Source of the DNA: Clostridium_AI sp002297865
Lineage (GTDB): Bacteria; Bacillota; Clostridia; Lachnospirales; Lachnospiraceae
DNA: 33,988 nt
NCBI GenBank assembly: GCA_937903005.1
Contig: CALFNR010000181.1
Coordinates: forward strand, 1-33,988
Direction: 5' to 3'
Within the stretch, counting starts at the first letter, position 1; every line of letters starts with the position of its first letter. The notes below the pieces were generated by a model, which did no database searches, was not told where the DNA came from, and saw only the letters and a program-made list of their open reading frames with translations. The position numbers and the translations under genes were made by a program. Positions 1 through 7,927 of this stretch are shown piece after piece.

Positions 1-152
1 TCACGTAAAGCGGTTTCTTTAAACTCTTCTCCAGCTTCTACTGTTCCTTTCGGTAAAACCCACCCCTCATACTTATTCTTATAATTTTTATACAATAACA
101 AAATTTTTCCTCTGAAAATAACCACACCGCCACAGCTCGTTGCTTCAACCAT
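1..152 (-). CDS. Nudix hydrolase, 3' end cut by window edge
   Basis: The first 50 codons of a gene are visible; the rest lies outside the window. The ATG at 152 follows a GGGGG ribosome binding site about 8 bases upstream. The protein begins with a short beta-rich stretch (CGGVVIFRGKILLL). It then has G-W-V-L-P-K-G-T-V-E-x-G-E, running into A-L-R-E/D, which is the first half of a Nudix box (GX5EX7REUXEEXGU). Nudix enzymes hydrolyse nucleoside diphosphates linked to another group; the substrate cannot be told from this fragment. The gene lies downstream of the transpeptidase gene on the same strand but has its own good promoter. The family is fairly sure; the function is not. Confidence 0.8.
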   Translation of the reverse strand, partial: MVEATSCGGVVIFRGKILLLYKNYKNKYEGWVLPKGTVEAGEEFKETALR

Positions 153-210
153 TGCAATGCCCCCTGTTTATTGTGATCTCTCACATTTTTGGTGTGTCTA
201 ACTGTTCATT

Positions 211-239
211 AGTATACATCTTTTCCAGGCACTTTGCAA
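211..239 (-). promoter_or_regulatory. Sigma-A-type promoter for the Nudix gene
   Basis: Read on the minus strand, TTGCAA (239-234) is followed by a 17-base spacer and TATACT (216-211). It sits about 60 bases upstream of the Nudix start, in the gap after the transpeptidase stop codon. Confidence 0.6.
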
Positions 240-258
240 TAATATTCATCAATTTTAA

Positions 259-1743
259 TTAATTTAGATAGCTTTCAAACATTTTCTTAGCAATGGGAAC
301 CGCATACTCACTTCCTGTACCAGAACTCTCCACAATCACACTTAATGCAATTTTCGGATTATCTGCAGGGGCAAACCCGCTAAACCAAGCATGAGAAGCT
401 CCTGTAGAATCATATTCTGCTGAACCTGTTTTTCCTGCCACCTGATACTTACTGTTTTTCAAGGCTGTACCAGTTCCTGTGTTCACAACTTCTGTCATGT
501 AATCCTTTACAATCGCAGCTTCTTCACTTGTCATGCTCTTAGCAAGAACTTTCTCTCTCGTACTTCTTACCACATGTCCCGTACTAGTCTGAACATGTTC
601 CACCAGATAAGGAGTCATCATATTTCCACCATTGGCAATTGCACAGGAAATCAACGTACTTTGAAGAGGTGTAATCTGTGTTTTTCCTTGTCCCATTGCT
701 GTTTGTGCAATTTCATTCTCTGTATTTTTACTGGATAGAGAAAAACTGCTTTTCTTATATGGAATACTTAACGGTATCGACTTATTAAACATTAGTTTCT
801 CTGCTGTTTTTCCAAAAGATTTTATATTCAGTAACGTTCCTATATGTGCAAAGGAATCATTACAGGAGTGGGCTAGAGAGCCCTTTAAATCAATAACTCC
901 ATGAACATGGTTATTGTAGCAGGAAATTCTTCTGTCACCAAACATAGCACTGCCTTTGCATTCATACTGATACTTGTCATAATCCTTAGAATGTTCCTTT
1001 ATATACTCAAGCAAGGTTACTATTTTGAAAGTGGAACCTGGTGCATATAAACCTTGTGTTGCTCGGTTCAAAAGAGTTGAATTGCCAGATTCGTCTGCAA
1101 CAAGAGAATCCCAATTCATGGCTATGGTGTTCGGATCATAACTTGGCTTGGATACCATCGCAAGAATGCGACCTGTAGATGGCTCAATTGCTACTACTGC
1201 CCCCTTGCGGTTGCCAAGTGCCTCATAAGCTACCTTTTGTAACCCAACATTTAGAGTTGTTACGATATCATCTGCTAAAATTTTATCTCCTTGCATTTGC
1301 GTTACTGCCTGACTCACTACGTTGGTATGAGAGGTCAACATCGTGAAATTTTCTGCCAGCTCAAGTCCCGTCTTTCCTCGTCCAACACTTCCCACTACAT
1401 GAGAAAACAACTGGTCAAATGGATAATTCCTTGTCTCTTTCCCGGCACTATCCGTTACTGTCTTGGCAAGTACAGTTCCATCCGAAGCCATAATCTTGCC
1501 ACGTACATACTTCTCTGCCAGCAAATCCTGTCTCTTGTTGTAGGAACTATTTATCTGGGACGGTGACTCGACTGCCATAAAATAGATAAATCTTCCCGCC
1601 ATTAGTGTAAAAAGCCCAATGAAAATATATACTACTTTAAAAATGTTTGCATTCTTCTTTTTATTATTATTCTTCGACTTCTTTGATTGTCGGTTTACTT
1701 TGTCTATGACTGGTTCCTCTGACTTTTCTCTTATCTTTCTCAA
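259..1743 (-). CDS. Class B penicillin-binding protein (peptidoglycan D,D-transpeptidase)
   Basis: This is a 494-residue membrane-anchored transpeptidase that cross-links peptidoglycan outside the cell. A Lys-rich cytoplasmic tail (1-35) precedes one membrane helix (about 36-57). The penicillin-binding domain carries all three catalytic motifs: S237-T-F-K240 (acylated serine), S293-C-N295 and K438-T-G440. It has no PASTA domain and is short for the FtsI family, resembling the compact PbpA-type partner encoded beside a SEDS polymerase. The start is a TTG at 1743, chosen because GAGGAAGG lies about 7 bases upstream and no ATG precedes the membrane helix. The start lies inside the preceding SEDS gene (77-base overlap), so translational coupling is likely. 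Whether the pair serves division, elongation or sporulation cannot be told. Confidence 0.93.
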   Translation of the reverse strand: MRKIREKSEEPVIDKVNRQSKKSKNNNKKKNANIFKVVYIFIGLFTLMAGRFIYFMAVESPSQINSSYNKRQDLLAEKYVRGKIMASDGTVLAKTVTDSAGKETRNYPFDQLFSHVVGSVGRGKTGLELAENFTMLTSHTNVVSQAVTQMQGDKILADDIVTTLNVGLQKVAYEALGNRKGAVVAIEPSTGRILAMVSKPSYDPNTIAMNWDSLVADESGNSTLLNRATQGLYAPGSTFKIVTLLEYIKEHSKDYDKYQYECKGSAMFGDRRISCYNNHVHGVIDLKGSLAHSCNDSFAHIGTLLNIKSFGKTAEKLMFNKSIPLSIPYKKSSFSLSSKNTENEIAQTAMGQGKTQITPLQSTLISCAIANGGNMMTPYLVEHVQTSTGHVVRSTREKVLAKSMTSEEAAIVKDYMTEVVNTGTGTALKNSKYQVAGKTGSAEYDSTGASHAWFSGFAPADNPKIALSVIVESSGTGSEYAVPIAKKMFESYLN

Positions 1744-3052
1744 TTTTACCTTCCTCGCTCTGATTCATCAAATATATTCCCTGTAAGATACTAAAGATGA
1801 TTGTTGTTCCAAGGACCGAACTGCGACCATAACTTACAAGGGGCATAGTCACTCCTGTTGAAGGAACAAACCTGATAACGCCACCGATACATAAGAATAC
1901 TTGTACAGCAAACATTACACTAAGTCCTAGCGCAACAAGTTTATAAAATTCCTCTTTTGCTTTTAATGCAATCGTAATAAACATAACAAAACAAGTTACA
2001 TATATCAGCACCACCCACAGGGCAAAAATTCCACCGAATTCTTCTGCTATCGCTGAGAAAATAAAATCACTCTTTCCAACCGGAATACTGGTTGGCAGTC
2101 CTTTCCCTAAACCTAAGCCAAACCAGCCACCCGTTCCAATTGCAAACAATGACTGGGCAACCTGATATCCCCCAGCATCAATCTGTTCCCATGGATTCAG
2201 CCATGCGCTTACTCTGACACGTACATGTGAAAACAACCGGTAAGCCACCACCGATGCTGCCGAAGCACCTGCTAATCCTCCGAATAAATAAAAAGACTGT
2301 CCTGTTGCAATATAAAGCATCACTACATATGTGAGAAAGAAAATAAGCGCAGCTCCCAAATCCCTCTGCACTACAAGAAGCAGCACATGTGCTCCCGCCA
2401 ATGCTGAGATATACACAATTTCCCTAAACTGTTTTGCTCTGGCAAGTGCCGATGCCACAAAGAATACAAACAGAATTTTTACAAACTCTGAAGGCTGAAT
2501 GGATACGCCACCAATAAACAGCCAGTTTTTCGCCCCGTATTGTGTAACACCGAACACGGAGACACATACGAGCATACCAAGACCAAGCACTGCATAAAGC
2601 CACTCTAGATTCATAAGAAATTTCATTTTCCGAATTACAACTGGTATAACTAGTCCAATTCCCATTCCGATACACGCCATTGTAAACTGCCGCTTTGCCG
2701 AATCAAAGGAAAGTCTCTCCAACATTATAAAACTGATTGAAAACAACATCAGCATATGATTTAACAATGTCCTAGATATTCCCCGGTAACAGATAGGATA
2801 CAGTATGCTAAACCCTATTAAAAACCCTAATTGCACCAGATAAAAAGCCAGTATCTTAAAATTTTCTGTATTCATATAAAGCACAAAATTACATACAAAA
2901 TGAAAAGCCAGTATAAGTATCCTCTGTACTCTGTACAAATACAGCTGTTTCTTTCTGTTTTTTTTCAGTAGTGCTGTAAATCCATAAAAGGTATAAATCG
3001 TCATAAGAAATATGATGACAAACCTAGATATTTCCACAATTACATTTTCCAA
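1667..3052 (-). CDS. SEDS-family glycan polymerase (FtsW/RodA/SpoVE type)
   Basis: This is a 461-residue polytopic membrane protein of the SEDS family, which polymerises lipid II into glycan strands together with a class B PBP. Family marks include QRDLG (229-233), NPWEQ (286-290), S-D329-F-I-F followed by AEEFGG, and PLVSYGRSS (404-412). D329 matches the essential aspartate known in RodA/FtsW. The last motif is usually SYGGSS, so an arginine replaces a glycine here. The N-terminus has extra membrane segments, giving about 12 in all. The start is a TTG at 3052 with GGAGG 7 bases upstream; the nearby ATG is immediately followed by a stop. The C-terminal 25 codons overlap the PBP gene in another frame. 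The family is certain; the subfamily is open. Confidence 0.93.
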   Translation of the reverse strand: MENVIVEISRFVIIFLMTIYTFYGFTALLKKNRKKQLYLYRVQRILILAFHFVCNFVLYMNTENFKILAFYLVQLGFLIGFSILYPICYRGISRTLLNHMLMLFSISFIMLERLSFDSAKRQFTMACIGMGIGLVIPVVIRKMKFLMNLEWLYAVLGLGMLVCVSVFGVTQYGAKNWLFIGGVSIQPSEFVKILFVFFVASALARAKQFREIVYISALAGAHVLLLVVQRDLGAALIFFLTYVVMLYIATGQSFYLFGGLAGASAASVVAYRLFSHVRVRVSAWLNPWEQIDAGGYQVAQSLFAIGTGGWFGLGLGKGLPTSIPVGKSDFIFSAIAEEFGGIFALWVVLIYVTCFVMFITIALKAKEEFYKLVALGLSVMFAVQVFLCIGGVIRFVPSTGVTMPLVSYGRSSVLGTTIIFSILQGIYLMNQSEEGKIEKDKRKVRGTSHRQSKPTIKEVEE

Positions 3053-3091
3053 CCCTTAGCCTCCTGCCTGCCTTTTTCATTCATGCAGAAA

Positions 3092-5512
3092 CTATTCGAT
3101 TCCTCTTTTGAAATGTCCTTTTGTATAGTCTTCCACACAATCTGCAGTTTTTTCTTTATATAAAGCCTGTTTTACATAACAATCTAGAATCTTTTTGGTT
3201 TCTACCGCTGATTCCATTGTAAAATCAAGACGTATATCCCTCACTCCTAATTTCTCTATATCTGACACATGCTCTAGTAAATGTAGTGGTTTTCCGTTAT
3301 AAATAACATTATAGCAGCAGGAACAGAAATTTCTGCCGTAAAATAGATTGCCACTCTTATCTACAAATCGAAAGTAACCTGATTTGTAATTGCATCCCGC
3401 TGTGTTTTTCACAACACACTGCGCCGATGTCATAAGCGGTGTATAACCATACACAATCATAGAATCACCCGCAATATCTAGTTCCTTAAGTTCCTGATAA
3501 TTGAGTTCAAGAGAAGCTGTAAACTCTGTAATACCTCGGTTTATCCAAAAATGCCTTGTCTCACGATTCATTACATACATATTATAATCCAGAATACGTT
3601 CTTTGTTGCATTGTTCTTCTACTAAATATTCCAGCTCTTCAAGATTTTTTACTACAAAACCATCAATATTATCATGATGAATGGATTGGTTTACTGGATG
3701 GGTTTTCTTCTTATAGTTTTCATAAGTTTTACGCCGGAATATCGTAGGTAATAACACGTAGAACTTTTTATCCGTCTTTAGTAAGTCTGAATCCAAAAGA
3801 TCTGGTTCCTGCTCTAACATAGAAAAATGCAAGAATACACTTGAAACGCCTGGCTCTCTAACCACTGCTTCTAGCTGCTCTTTGCTCATTACACTAACCG
3901 TAAGCTCTAACTTATCTTTTTTTTGAGGCACTTCTTCACTAGTAATCTCTTTGCATGGTACCCATTCCCTTAAGAAAGAACGATTCAATTCCTCTTCTAG
4001 TTTTTCAAATGCCTTTCTTCGTAGCTCATTTAACTTTCCAAGAGGCATAAACCAGTCCCCTGCAGAATCTATCTGAATTGACTCAAGATAAAATGATGTC
4101 TCTTTTGTTTTATCTAGCTGTTTTTTGATTTTTTCATCCGCAATCGGCTGATTCAAAGCAACCTCAGCCACATCTCCCATTTCCGTTACTGTGATATCTC
4201 CATAAGTTAAAGATAACACCACTGGTTCTCCCGCCTTACCACAGAAATAAGCAGTTACAGGTTCTCGATTATCCTTTTGAATAATTTCTTCCTGTATGCT
4301 TGTAAGCAATGACTGGTTCTTCGTTCTGTATACTTTCTGTCCTTTCTGCACTTTTGATCCTGGCTTAAAGTTAGCCTCATAGAGTGATCCCTTTTTCACT
4401 CCATCCTTTACTGTGAAGTCGTAAACATTTTCTCCCCTATTAGAACGTATTTCTAATACATCTTGTGCGAAAATAGTATCTCTTAATTCAATGGCAGCTC
4501 GATTTTTCATAATATTCTTTATTGTTCCTACTAACACGCCGCTGTGATTGGGACGGTCCATAGACATTAATTTCTTGCCATTATGCTCTCGATAATACCC
4601 TTCTGAAAAACCACCACGATTGTACAGATCCATCAGCTTTTTCATGTCATTCTCTAAAACATCTGGATTCTTTTTCATATAGGCTCTATAGGCATCGCCA
4701 CCTGTCTTTTGGTACAACTCAACGTACTTCCGATATAAATGTGCTGTCATGGCTGCATATTCAGGACGTTTCATTCGCCCTTCTATCTTAAAGCTGTCAA
4801 TCCCACTTTCAATCAGCTCTGGAATATCATAAATAGTACACATGTCTTTCGGACTTAACAAAAATGCTTGTTTTCCTTTGAATGGTTTTCCATCGATTTC
4901 TTCCATTCTATACTGCATACGGCAAGGCTGTGCACAACGTCCACGATTTCCGCTTCTTCCACCAATCATACTGCTCATCAGACATTGGCCTGAGAATGAA
5001 TAACACAGCGCACCATGCACAAATGCTTCAATCTCTAAATCGGTATTTTTTCGAATCTCTTTCACTTCATCGAATTGCAATTCTCTAGAAGTCACTAGTC
5101 TAGTAACTCCATATTCTTTTAACTGATTCGCCCCTTGTGCCATGGTTAAAGTCATCTGGGTAGAAGCATGAATTTCGATACTTGGAAATGTTCGTGATAC
5201 AAAAGACAGCACGCCAAAATCCTGTACAATAACAGCATCTAGTCCGTGCATATAAAATGGCAGAAGATACTCGTATAACTGATTAAACTCTGATTCTTTT
5301 ACTAATGTGTTAATGGTTAAATATATCTTTTTATGATGAAGATGTGCATATTCAATCGCCTTAATCATATCTTCCTGATTCAGATTATTGGCAAATGCTC
5401 TTGCCCCGAATTTCTCTCCTCCAATATAAACGGCATCACAGCCTCCATGAACAGCTGCAATTAGTCCTTCCATAGAACCTGCAGGTGCGAGAATTTCTAT
5501 ATTTCGTGTCAT
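3092..5512 (-). CDS. Peptidase U32 family protein with long C-terminal region (RlhA/YhbU-like)
   Basis: This 806-residue protein opens with ILAPAGSMEGL and a TIM-barrel-type N-terminal half. It contains the U32 signature at about 162-180 (E-x-F-x2-G-A-L-C-x4-G-x-C-x-x-S). C170, C177, C193 and C197 are candidates for an iron-sulfur cluster. Studied relatives such as RlhA, TrhP and UbiU/V are RNA or ubiquinone hydroxylation factors rather than proven proteases, so rRNA hydroxylation is a reasonable guess. The middle (about 385-500) fits the beta-rich domain found in long U32 proteins. The C-terminus holds more cysteines (near NFCSCC). The start ATG at 5512 has AGAAAGGG upstream. It lies 39 bases before the SEDS gene and probably shares its transcript, after the zapA terminator. 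Confidence 0.85.
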   Translation of the reverse strand: MTRNIEILAPAGSMEGLIAAVHGGCDAVYIGGEKFGARAFANNLNQEDMIKAIEYAHLHHKKIYLTINTLVKESEFNQLYEYLLPFYMHGLDAVIVQDFGVLSFVSRTFPSIEIHASTQMTLTMAQGANQLKEYGVTRLVTSRELQFDEVKEIRKNTDLEIEAFVHGALCYSFSGQCLMSSMIGGRSGNRGRCAQPCRMQYRMEEIDGKPFKGKQAFLLSPKDMCTIYDIPELIESGIDSFKIEGRMKRPEYAAMTAHLYRKYVELYQKTGGDAYRAYMKKNPDVLENDMKKLMDLYNRGGFSEGYYREHNGKKLMSMDRPNHSGVLVGTIKNIMKNRAAIELRDTIFAQDVLEIRSNRGENVYDFTVKDGVKKGSLYEANFKPGSKVQKGQKVYRTKNQSLLTSIQEEIIQKDNREPVTAYFCGKAGEPVVLSLTYGDITVTEMGDVAEVALNQPIADEKIKKQLDKTKETSFYLESIQIDSAGDWFMPLGKLNELRRKAFEKLEEELNRSFLREWVPCKEITSEEVPQKKDKLELTVSVMSKEQLEAVVREPGVSSVFLHFSMLEQEPDLLDSDLLKTDKKFYVLLPTIFRRKTYENYKKKTHPVNQSIHHDNIDGFVVKNLEELEYLVEEQCNKERILDYNMYVMNRETRHFWINRGITEFTASLELNYQELKELDIAGDSMIVYGYTPLMTSAQCVVKNTAGCNYKSGYFRFVDKSGNLFYGRNFCSCCYNVIYNGKPLHLLEHVSDIEKLGVRDIRLDFTMESAVETKKILDCYVKQALYKEKTADCVEDYTKGHFKRGIE

Positions 5513-5560
5513 AATAATACCCTTTCTGTCCTTTTCAAATATAACGCATATATATTGTTA

Positions 5561-5589
5561 TAAAGTTAAAAAGACTGCCTCTGCAGTCT
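5561..5589 (-). terminator. Rho-independent terminator after zapA
   Basis: On the minus strand a perfect 7-bp stem (AGACTGC / GCAGTCT, arms 5583-5589 and 5572-5578, 4-base loop) is followed by TTTTT. It lies 18 bases after the zapA stop and separates zapA from the U32 gene. Confidence 0.8.
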
Positions 5590-5606
5590 CTTTCTTCGCT
5601 CTTTTT

Positions 5607-6017
5607 CTACTTTCTTGTCTGGCTTTCCTTTTGTTCCTCCAGATGTTTAAGCTGACGTTTTGCCGATTCATAAGCGGATCCAATCCGTTCTAATTCCTGC
5701 TGTGTCTTGTTAAGCTTTTCCTTTAAAGCAACAAATTCATGCTTTAACTGATACAGCTCATCATCCTTCTTAGAATTCTCAGACTCCAACTCTACTGCTT
5801 TATCCTGCGCTTTAAAATAGTCATCTACTATATTTATCTCTAGCATGAAATTCTTCATGTCACGTTCCAAATTCTTAAATTCTTCTATCTCTTTACATTC
5901 AGCAATCTTATTATTCAGATAAGCGGCTACTTTCTGCATATACTCCGAACTTTCATAACCACAGATTACAAACTCTTTATTATTGATTACAACATGTGCA
6001 TCATTTTTCGTTTCCAT
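5607..6017 (-). CDS. zapA: Cell division protein ZapA
   Basis: This small FtsZ-associated protein bundles FtsZ filaments at the division ring. The N-terminal 90 residues form the ZapA fold, seen in the start of the protein (VVINNKEFVICG), the YMQKVAAYLN helix and a stretch with N-x-E-x-D. It continues into a long Lys/Glu-rich coiled coil to residue 136, which is longer than minimal ZapA and common in Firmicutes. The ATG at 6017 is preferred over an in-frame GTG at 6023, because GGGGG sits 8 bases before the ATG but only 2 before the GTG. The gene has its own promoter and terminator and follows ruvAB. Confidence 0.85.
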   Translation of the reverse strand: METKNDAHVVINNKEFVICGYESSEYMQKVAAYLNNKIAECKEIEEFKNLERDMKNFMLEINIVDDYFKAQDKAVELESENSKKDDELYQLKHEFVALKEKLNKTQQELERIGSAYESAKRQLKHLEEQKESQTRK

Positions 6018-6028
6018 ACTCACCGCCC

Positions 6029-6074
6029 CCTGCTAGAATGTATTTTCACTACACATTATATCCTACCTAGCAGG
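6029..6074. repeat. Inverted repeat across the zapA promoter and ribosome binding site
   Basis: CCTGCTAG (6029-6036) and CTAGCAGG (6067-6074) are a perfect 8-bp inverted repeat. One arm lies in the -35/-10 spacer and the other in the zapA ribosome binding site. Only one arm would be in the mRNA, so it could be a DNA operator rather than an RNA hairpin. Confidence 0.4.
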
Positions 6075-6083
6075 AAACAGCAA
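6055..6083 (-). promoter_or_regulatory. Sigma-A-type promoter for zapA
   Basis: On the minus strand, TTGCTG (6083-6078), a 17-base spacer and a perfect TATAAT (6060-6055) lie 38 bases before the zapA ATG. Confidence 0.75.
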
Positions 6084-6129
6084 GATAAAAATCGAAAAGC
6101 AAGTTCTTATGTCGTCGCGACCTTCGATT

Positions 6130-7128
6130 CTATTTTGCAATATCCAATCCAAAATGTTTATACGCTAAATCTGTAAGGATTCTTCCTCGTGGTGTTCTTT
6201 GAATCAGTCCATTCTGAATGAAGTAAGGTTCATATACATCTTCCAATGTACCTGCATCTTCTCCTACTGCTGCCGCCAGTGTATCAAGTCCTACTGGGCC
6301 ACCAGAAAACTTCTCATACATAGTCATTAATATCTGCCTATCCATATTATCTAAACCTAATTTATCTACTTCCATTAAATCCAGCGCAAAGGTTGCAACC
6401 TCAAGCGTAATCCTGCCATCGTATTTTACCTGTGCGAAATCACGTACACGCTTTAACAGACGGTTAGCTAAACGAGGGGTTCCTCTAGAACGTCTTGCAA
6501 TCTCCCATGCACCTTCTTTATCAATCTCTACCTTAAATACTCTTGCCGCACGGGTAATAATATCTACCAGTTCTTCTGGAGTGTAGAATTCCAAACGATG
6601 CACAACTCCAAAACGGTCACGTAATGGTGCTGTCAGCATTCCTGCTCTTGTTGTTGCTCCTACTAAAGTAAACTTTGGTAAATCCAGGCGGATAGACCTG
6701 GCGGATGCCCCTTTTCCTATTACAATATCAATAGCAAAATCTTCCATTGCTGGATAAAGTACTTCTTCCACCTGACGGTTCAAGCGATGGATTTCGTCAA
6801 TAAACAGCAAATCCCCCTCTTGCAGATTATTAAGAATCGCTGCAATTTCTCCAGGTTTTTCAATCGCTGGACCTGACGTTATCTTCACATTCACATCCAT
6901 CTCATTGGCAATAATACCTGCGAGGGTTGTCTTACCTAATCCTGGTGGCCCATAAAGCAGTACGTGGTCAAGGGCTTCTTTTCTTGCCTTGGCTGCTTCT
7001 ATATAAATCTTTAAATTATCTTTTATTTTCTTCTGTCCAATATAATCTGACAACAGTTTCGGACGCAAGGAATTCTCTATTTTATAATCTTCATCGATTA
7101 ATTCCGTCGTAATCATTCTCTTTTCCAT
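6130..7128 (-). CDS. ruvB: Holliday junction branch migration ATPase RuvB
   Basis: RuvB is the hexameric AAA+ motor that, loaded by RuvA, drives branch migration of Holliday junctions during recombination and repair. At 332 residues it is of normal length. It shows Walker A GPPGLGKT (60-67), Walker B LLFIDEIH (107-114), the sensor-I stretch LVGATTRAG, the arginine finger region APLRDRFG, and a C-terminal winged helix ending in RTPRGRILT. The ATG at 7128 has GGAG about 9 bases upstream. It follows ruvA by 15 bases and belongs to the same operon. A loose inverted repeat with a T-run just after the stop could be a weak terminator. No ruvC is in the window. Confidence 0.97.
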   Translation of the reverse strand: MEKRMITTELIDEDYKIENSLRPKLLSDYIGQKKIKDNLKIYIEAAKARKEALDHVLLYGPPGLGKTTLAGIIANEMDVNVKITSGPAIEKPGEIAAILNNLQEGDLLFIDEIHRLNRQVEEVLYPAMEDFAIDIVIGKGASARSIRLDLPKFTLVGATTRAGMLTAPLRDRFGVVHRLEFYTPEELVDIITRAARVFKVEIDKEGAWEIARRSRGTPRLANRLLKRVRDFAQVKYDGRITLEVATFALDLMEVDKLGLDNMDRQILMTMYEKFSGGPVGLDTLAAAVGEDAGTLEDVYEPYFIQNGLIQRTPRGRILTDLAYKHFGLDIAK

Positions 7129-7143
7129 ACTCTCGCACTCCTA

Positions 7144-7767
7144 TTAGAACAAGTTCATATGTTTTAGGGCAGCTTTTAGCACATCCTCTACATCGGTATC
7201 TTTCGTAATCTCGACCTGTCGAACCGCTTTTAGGGCTTCTGTATTGCTGTATCCTAACGCAACCAGCGCGGCAACTGCATCGTTCTGTATAGATGCCTGT
7301 GCTTCCTTTTCCCCTTCATGCATGGCTTCTTCTGCATGTTTTAACCTGATTTCAAATGCATCTTCTATTCTTAACTTATCTTTTAATTCTAATATTAACT
7401 TCTTTGCTGTCTTAGCCCCGATTCCTGGAGCTTTTGAGATTGTCTTCACATCGTCTGATAGAATGGCAAATCGCAATTCATCTGGACTGATTGCGGATAA
7501 TACACCTAATGCCGCTTTTGGACCAATGCCATTTACAGAAATGAGTAACTTAAATATTGCCAAATCTTCTTTTGTTAAAAACCCATACAAAAGCATCGCA
7601 TCTTCTCTTACATGCAAATACGTATGAATCTTAACCTGTTCTCCAATTGGAGGTAACTGGGAAATAACCGAAGATGGAACGCTGATAGCGTAACCTGTCA
7701 TATTACTTTCCACTACAATTCCACTGTCGCTTACATCTGCTAACTCTCCCTTTATGTATGCAATCAT
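7144..7767 (-). CDS. ruvA: Holliday junction DNA helicase subunit RuvA
   Basis: RuvA is the junction-binding subunit of the RuvAB complex. This 207-residue protein has the N-terminal OB fold (MIAYIKGELADV). Two helix-hairpin-helix motifs follow at about 77-90 (SVNGIGPKAALG) and 113-126 (APGIGAKTAKKL). A flexible acidic linker then leads to the C-terminal RuvB-binding helices (VAALVALGYSNTEALKAV). The ATG at 7767 is preceded by GAGG. It is first in the ruvAB operon, with a strong extended -10 promoter and a LexA-like site just upstream, which fits damage induction. Confidence 0.97.
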   Translation of the reverse strand: MIAYIKGELADVSDSGIVVESNMTGYAISVPSSVISQLPPIGEQVKIHTYLHVREDAMLLYGFLTKEDLAIFKLLISVNGIGPKAALGVLSAISPDELRFAILSDDVKTISKAPGIGAKTAKKLILELKDKLRIEDAFEIRLKHAEEAMHEGEKEAQASIQNDAVAALVALGYSNTEALKAVRQVEITKDTDVEDVLKAALKHMNLF

Positions 7768-7802
7768 ACCTTTTACCTCACATTCTTCATTCTTAGTTTT
7801 TC

Positions 7803-7831
7803 ATTGTATCATAAACAGGATGCAAACGCAA
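7803..7831 (-). promoter_or_regulatory. Promoter of ruvAB (extended -10)
   Basis: On the minus strand, TTGCGT (7831-7826), a 17-base spacer and TACAAT (7808-7803) are preceded by TG one base before the -10. It lies 35 bases before the ruvA ATG. Confidence 0.75.
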
Positions 7832-7865
7832 GTTCGATATTTTGCCAGAATCGAACATATGTATT
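7832..7865. promoter_or_regulatory. LexA-like site and inverted repeat between divergent promoters
   Basis: CGAACATATGTATT (7852-7865) matches 11 of 14 positions of the Bacillus-type LexA box CGAACATATGTTCG; the 3' half-site is degenerate. A perfect 7-bp inverted repeat, GTTCGAT (7832-7838) and ATCGAAC (7850-7856), shares one arm with it. Together they fill the space between the -35 boxes of ruvA and the ydjM-like gene. LexA control is inference. Confidence 0.45.
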
Positions 7866-7892
7866 GCTTTTTTCTATAGAATCTGCTATGCT
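7864..7892 (+). promoter_or_regulatory. Promoter of the YdjM-like gene
   Basis: TTGCTT (7864-7869), a 17-base spacer and TATGCT (7887-7892) lie 35 bases before the ATG. The -35 box overlaps the LexA-like site by two bases. Confidence 0.6.
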
Positions 7893-7927
7893 TTTTTTAC
7901 CATTTTTATACCAAGGAGGAAACTAAT

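Noticed and set aside
5513..5560. Possible promoter for the U32-SEDS-PBP unit
   Set aside because: AT-rich hexamers occur but no -35/-10 pair with proper spacing stands out, although a promoter or read-through is needed after the zapA terminator.
6085..6132. Inverted repeat with T-run after ruvB (AATCGAA ... TTCGATT)
   Set aside because: The loop is about 25 bases and the stem only 7 bp, too weak to list as a terminator.
7244..7627. 127-codon plus-strand open frame opposite ruvA
   Set aside because: It lies wholly within ruvA on the other strand, with no ribosome binding site and a shadow-like composition.
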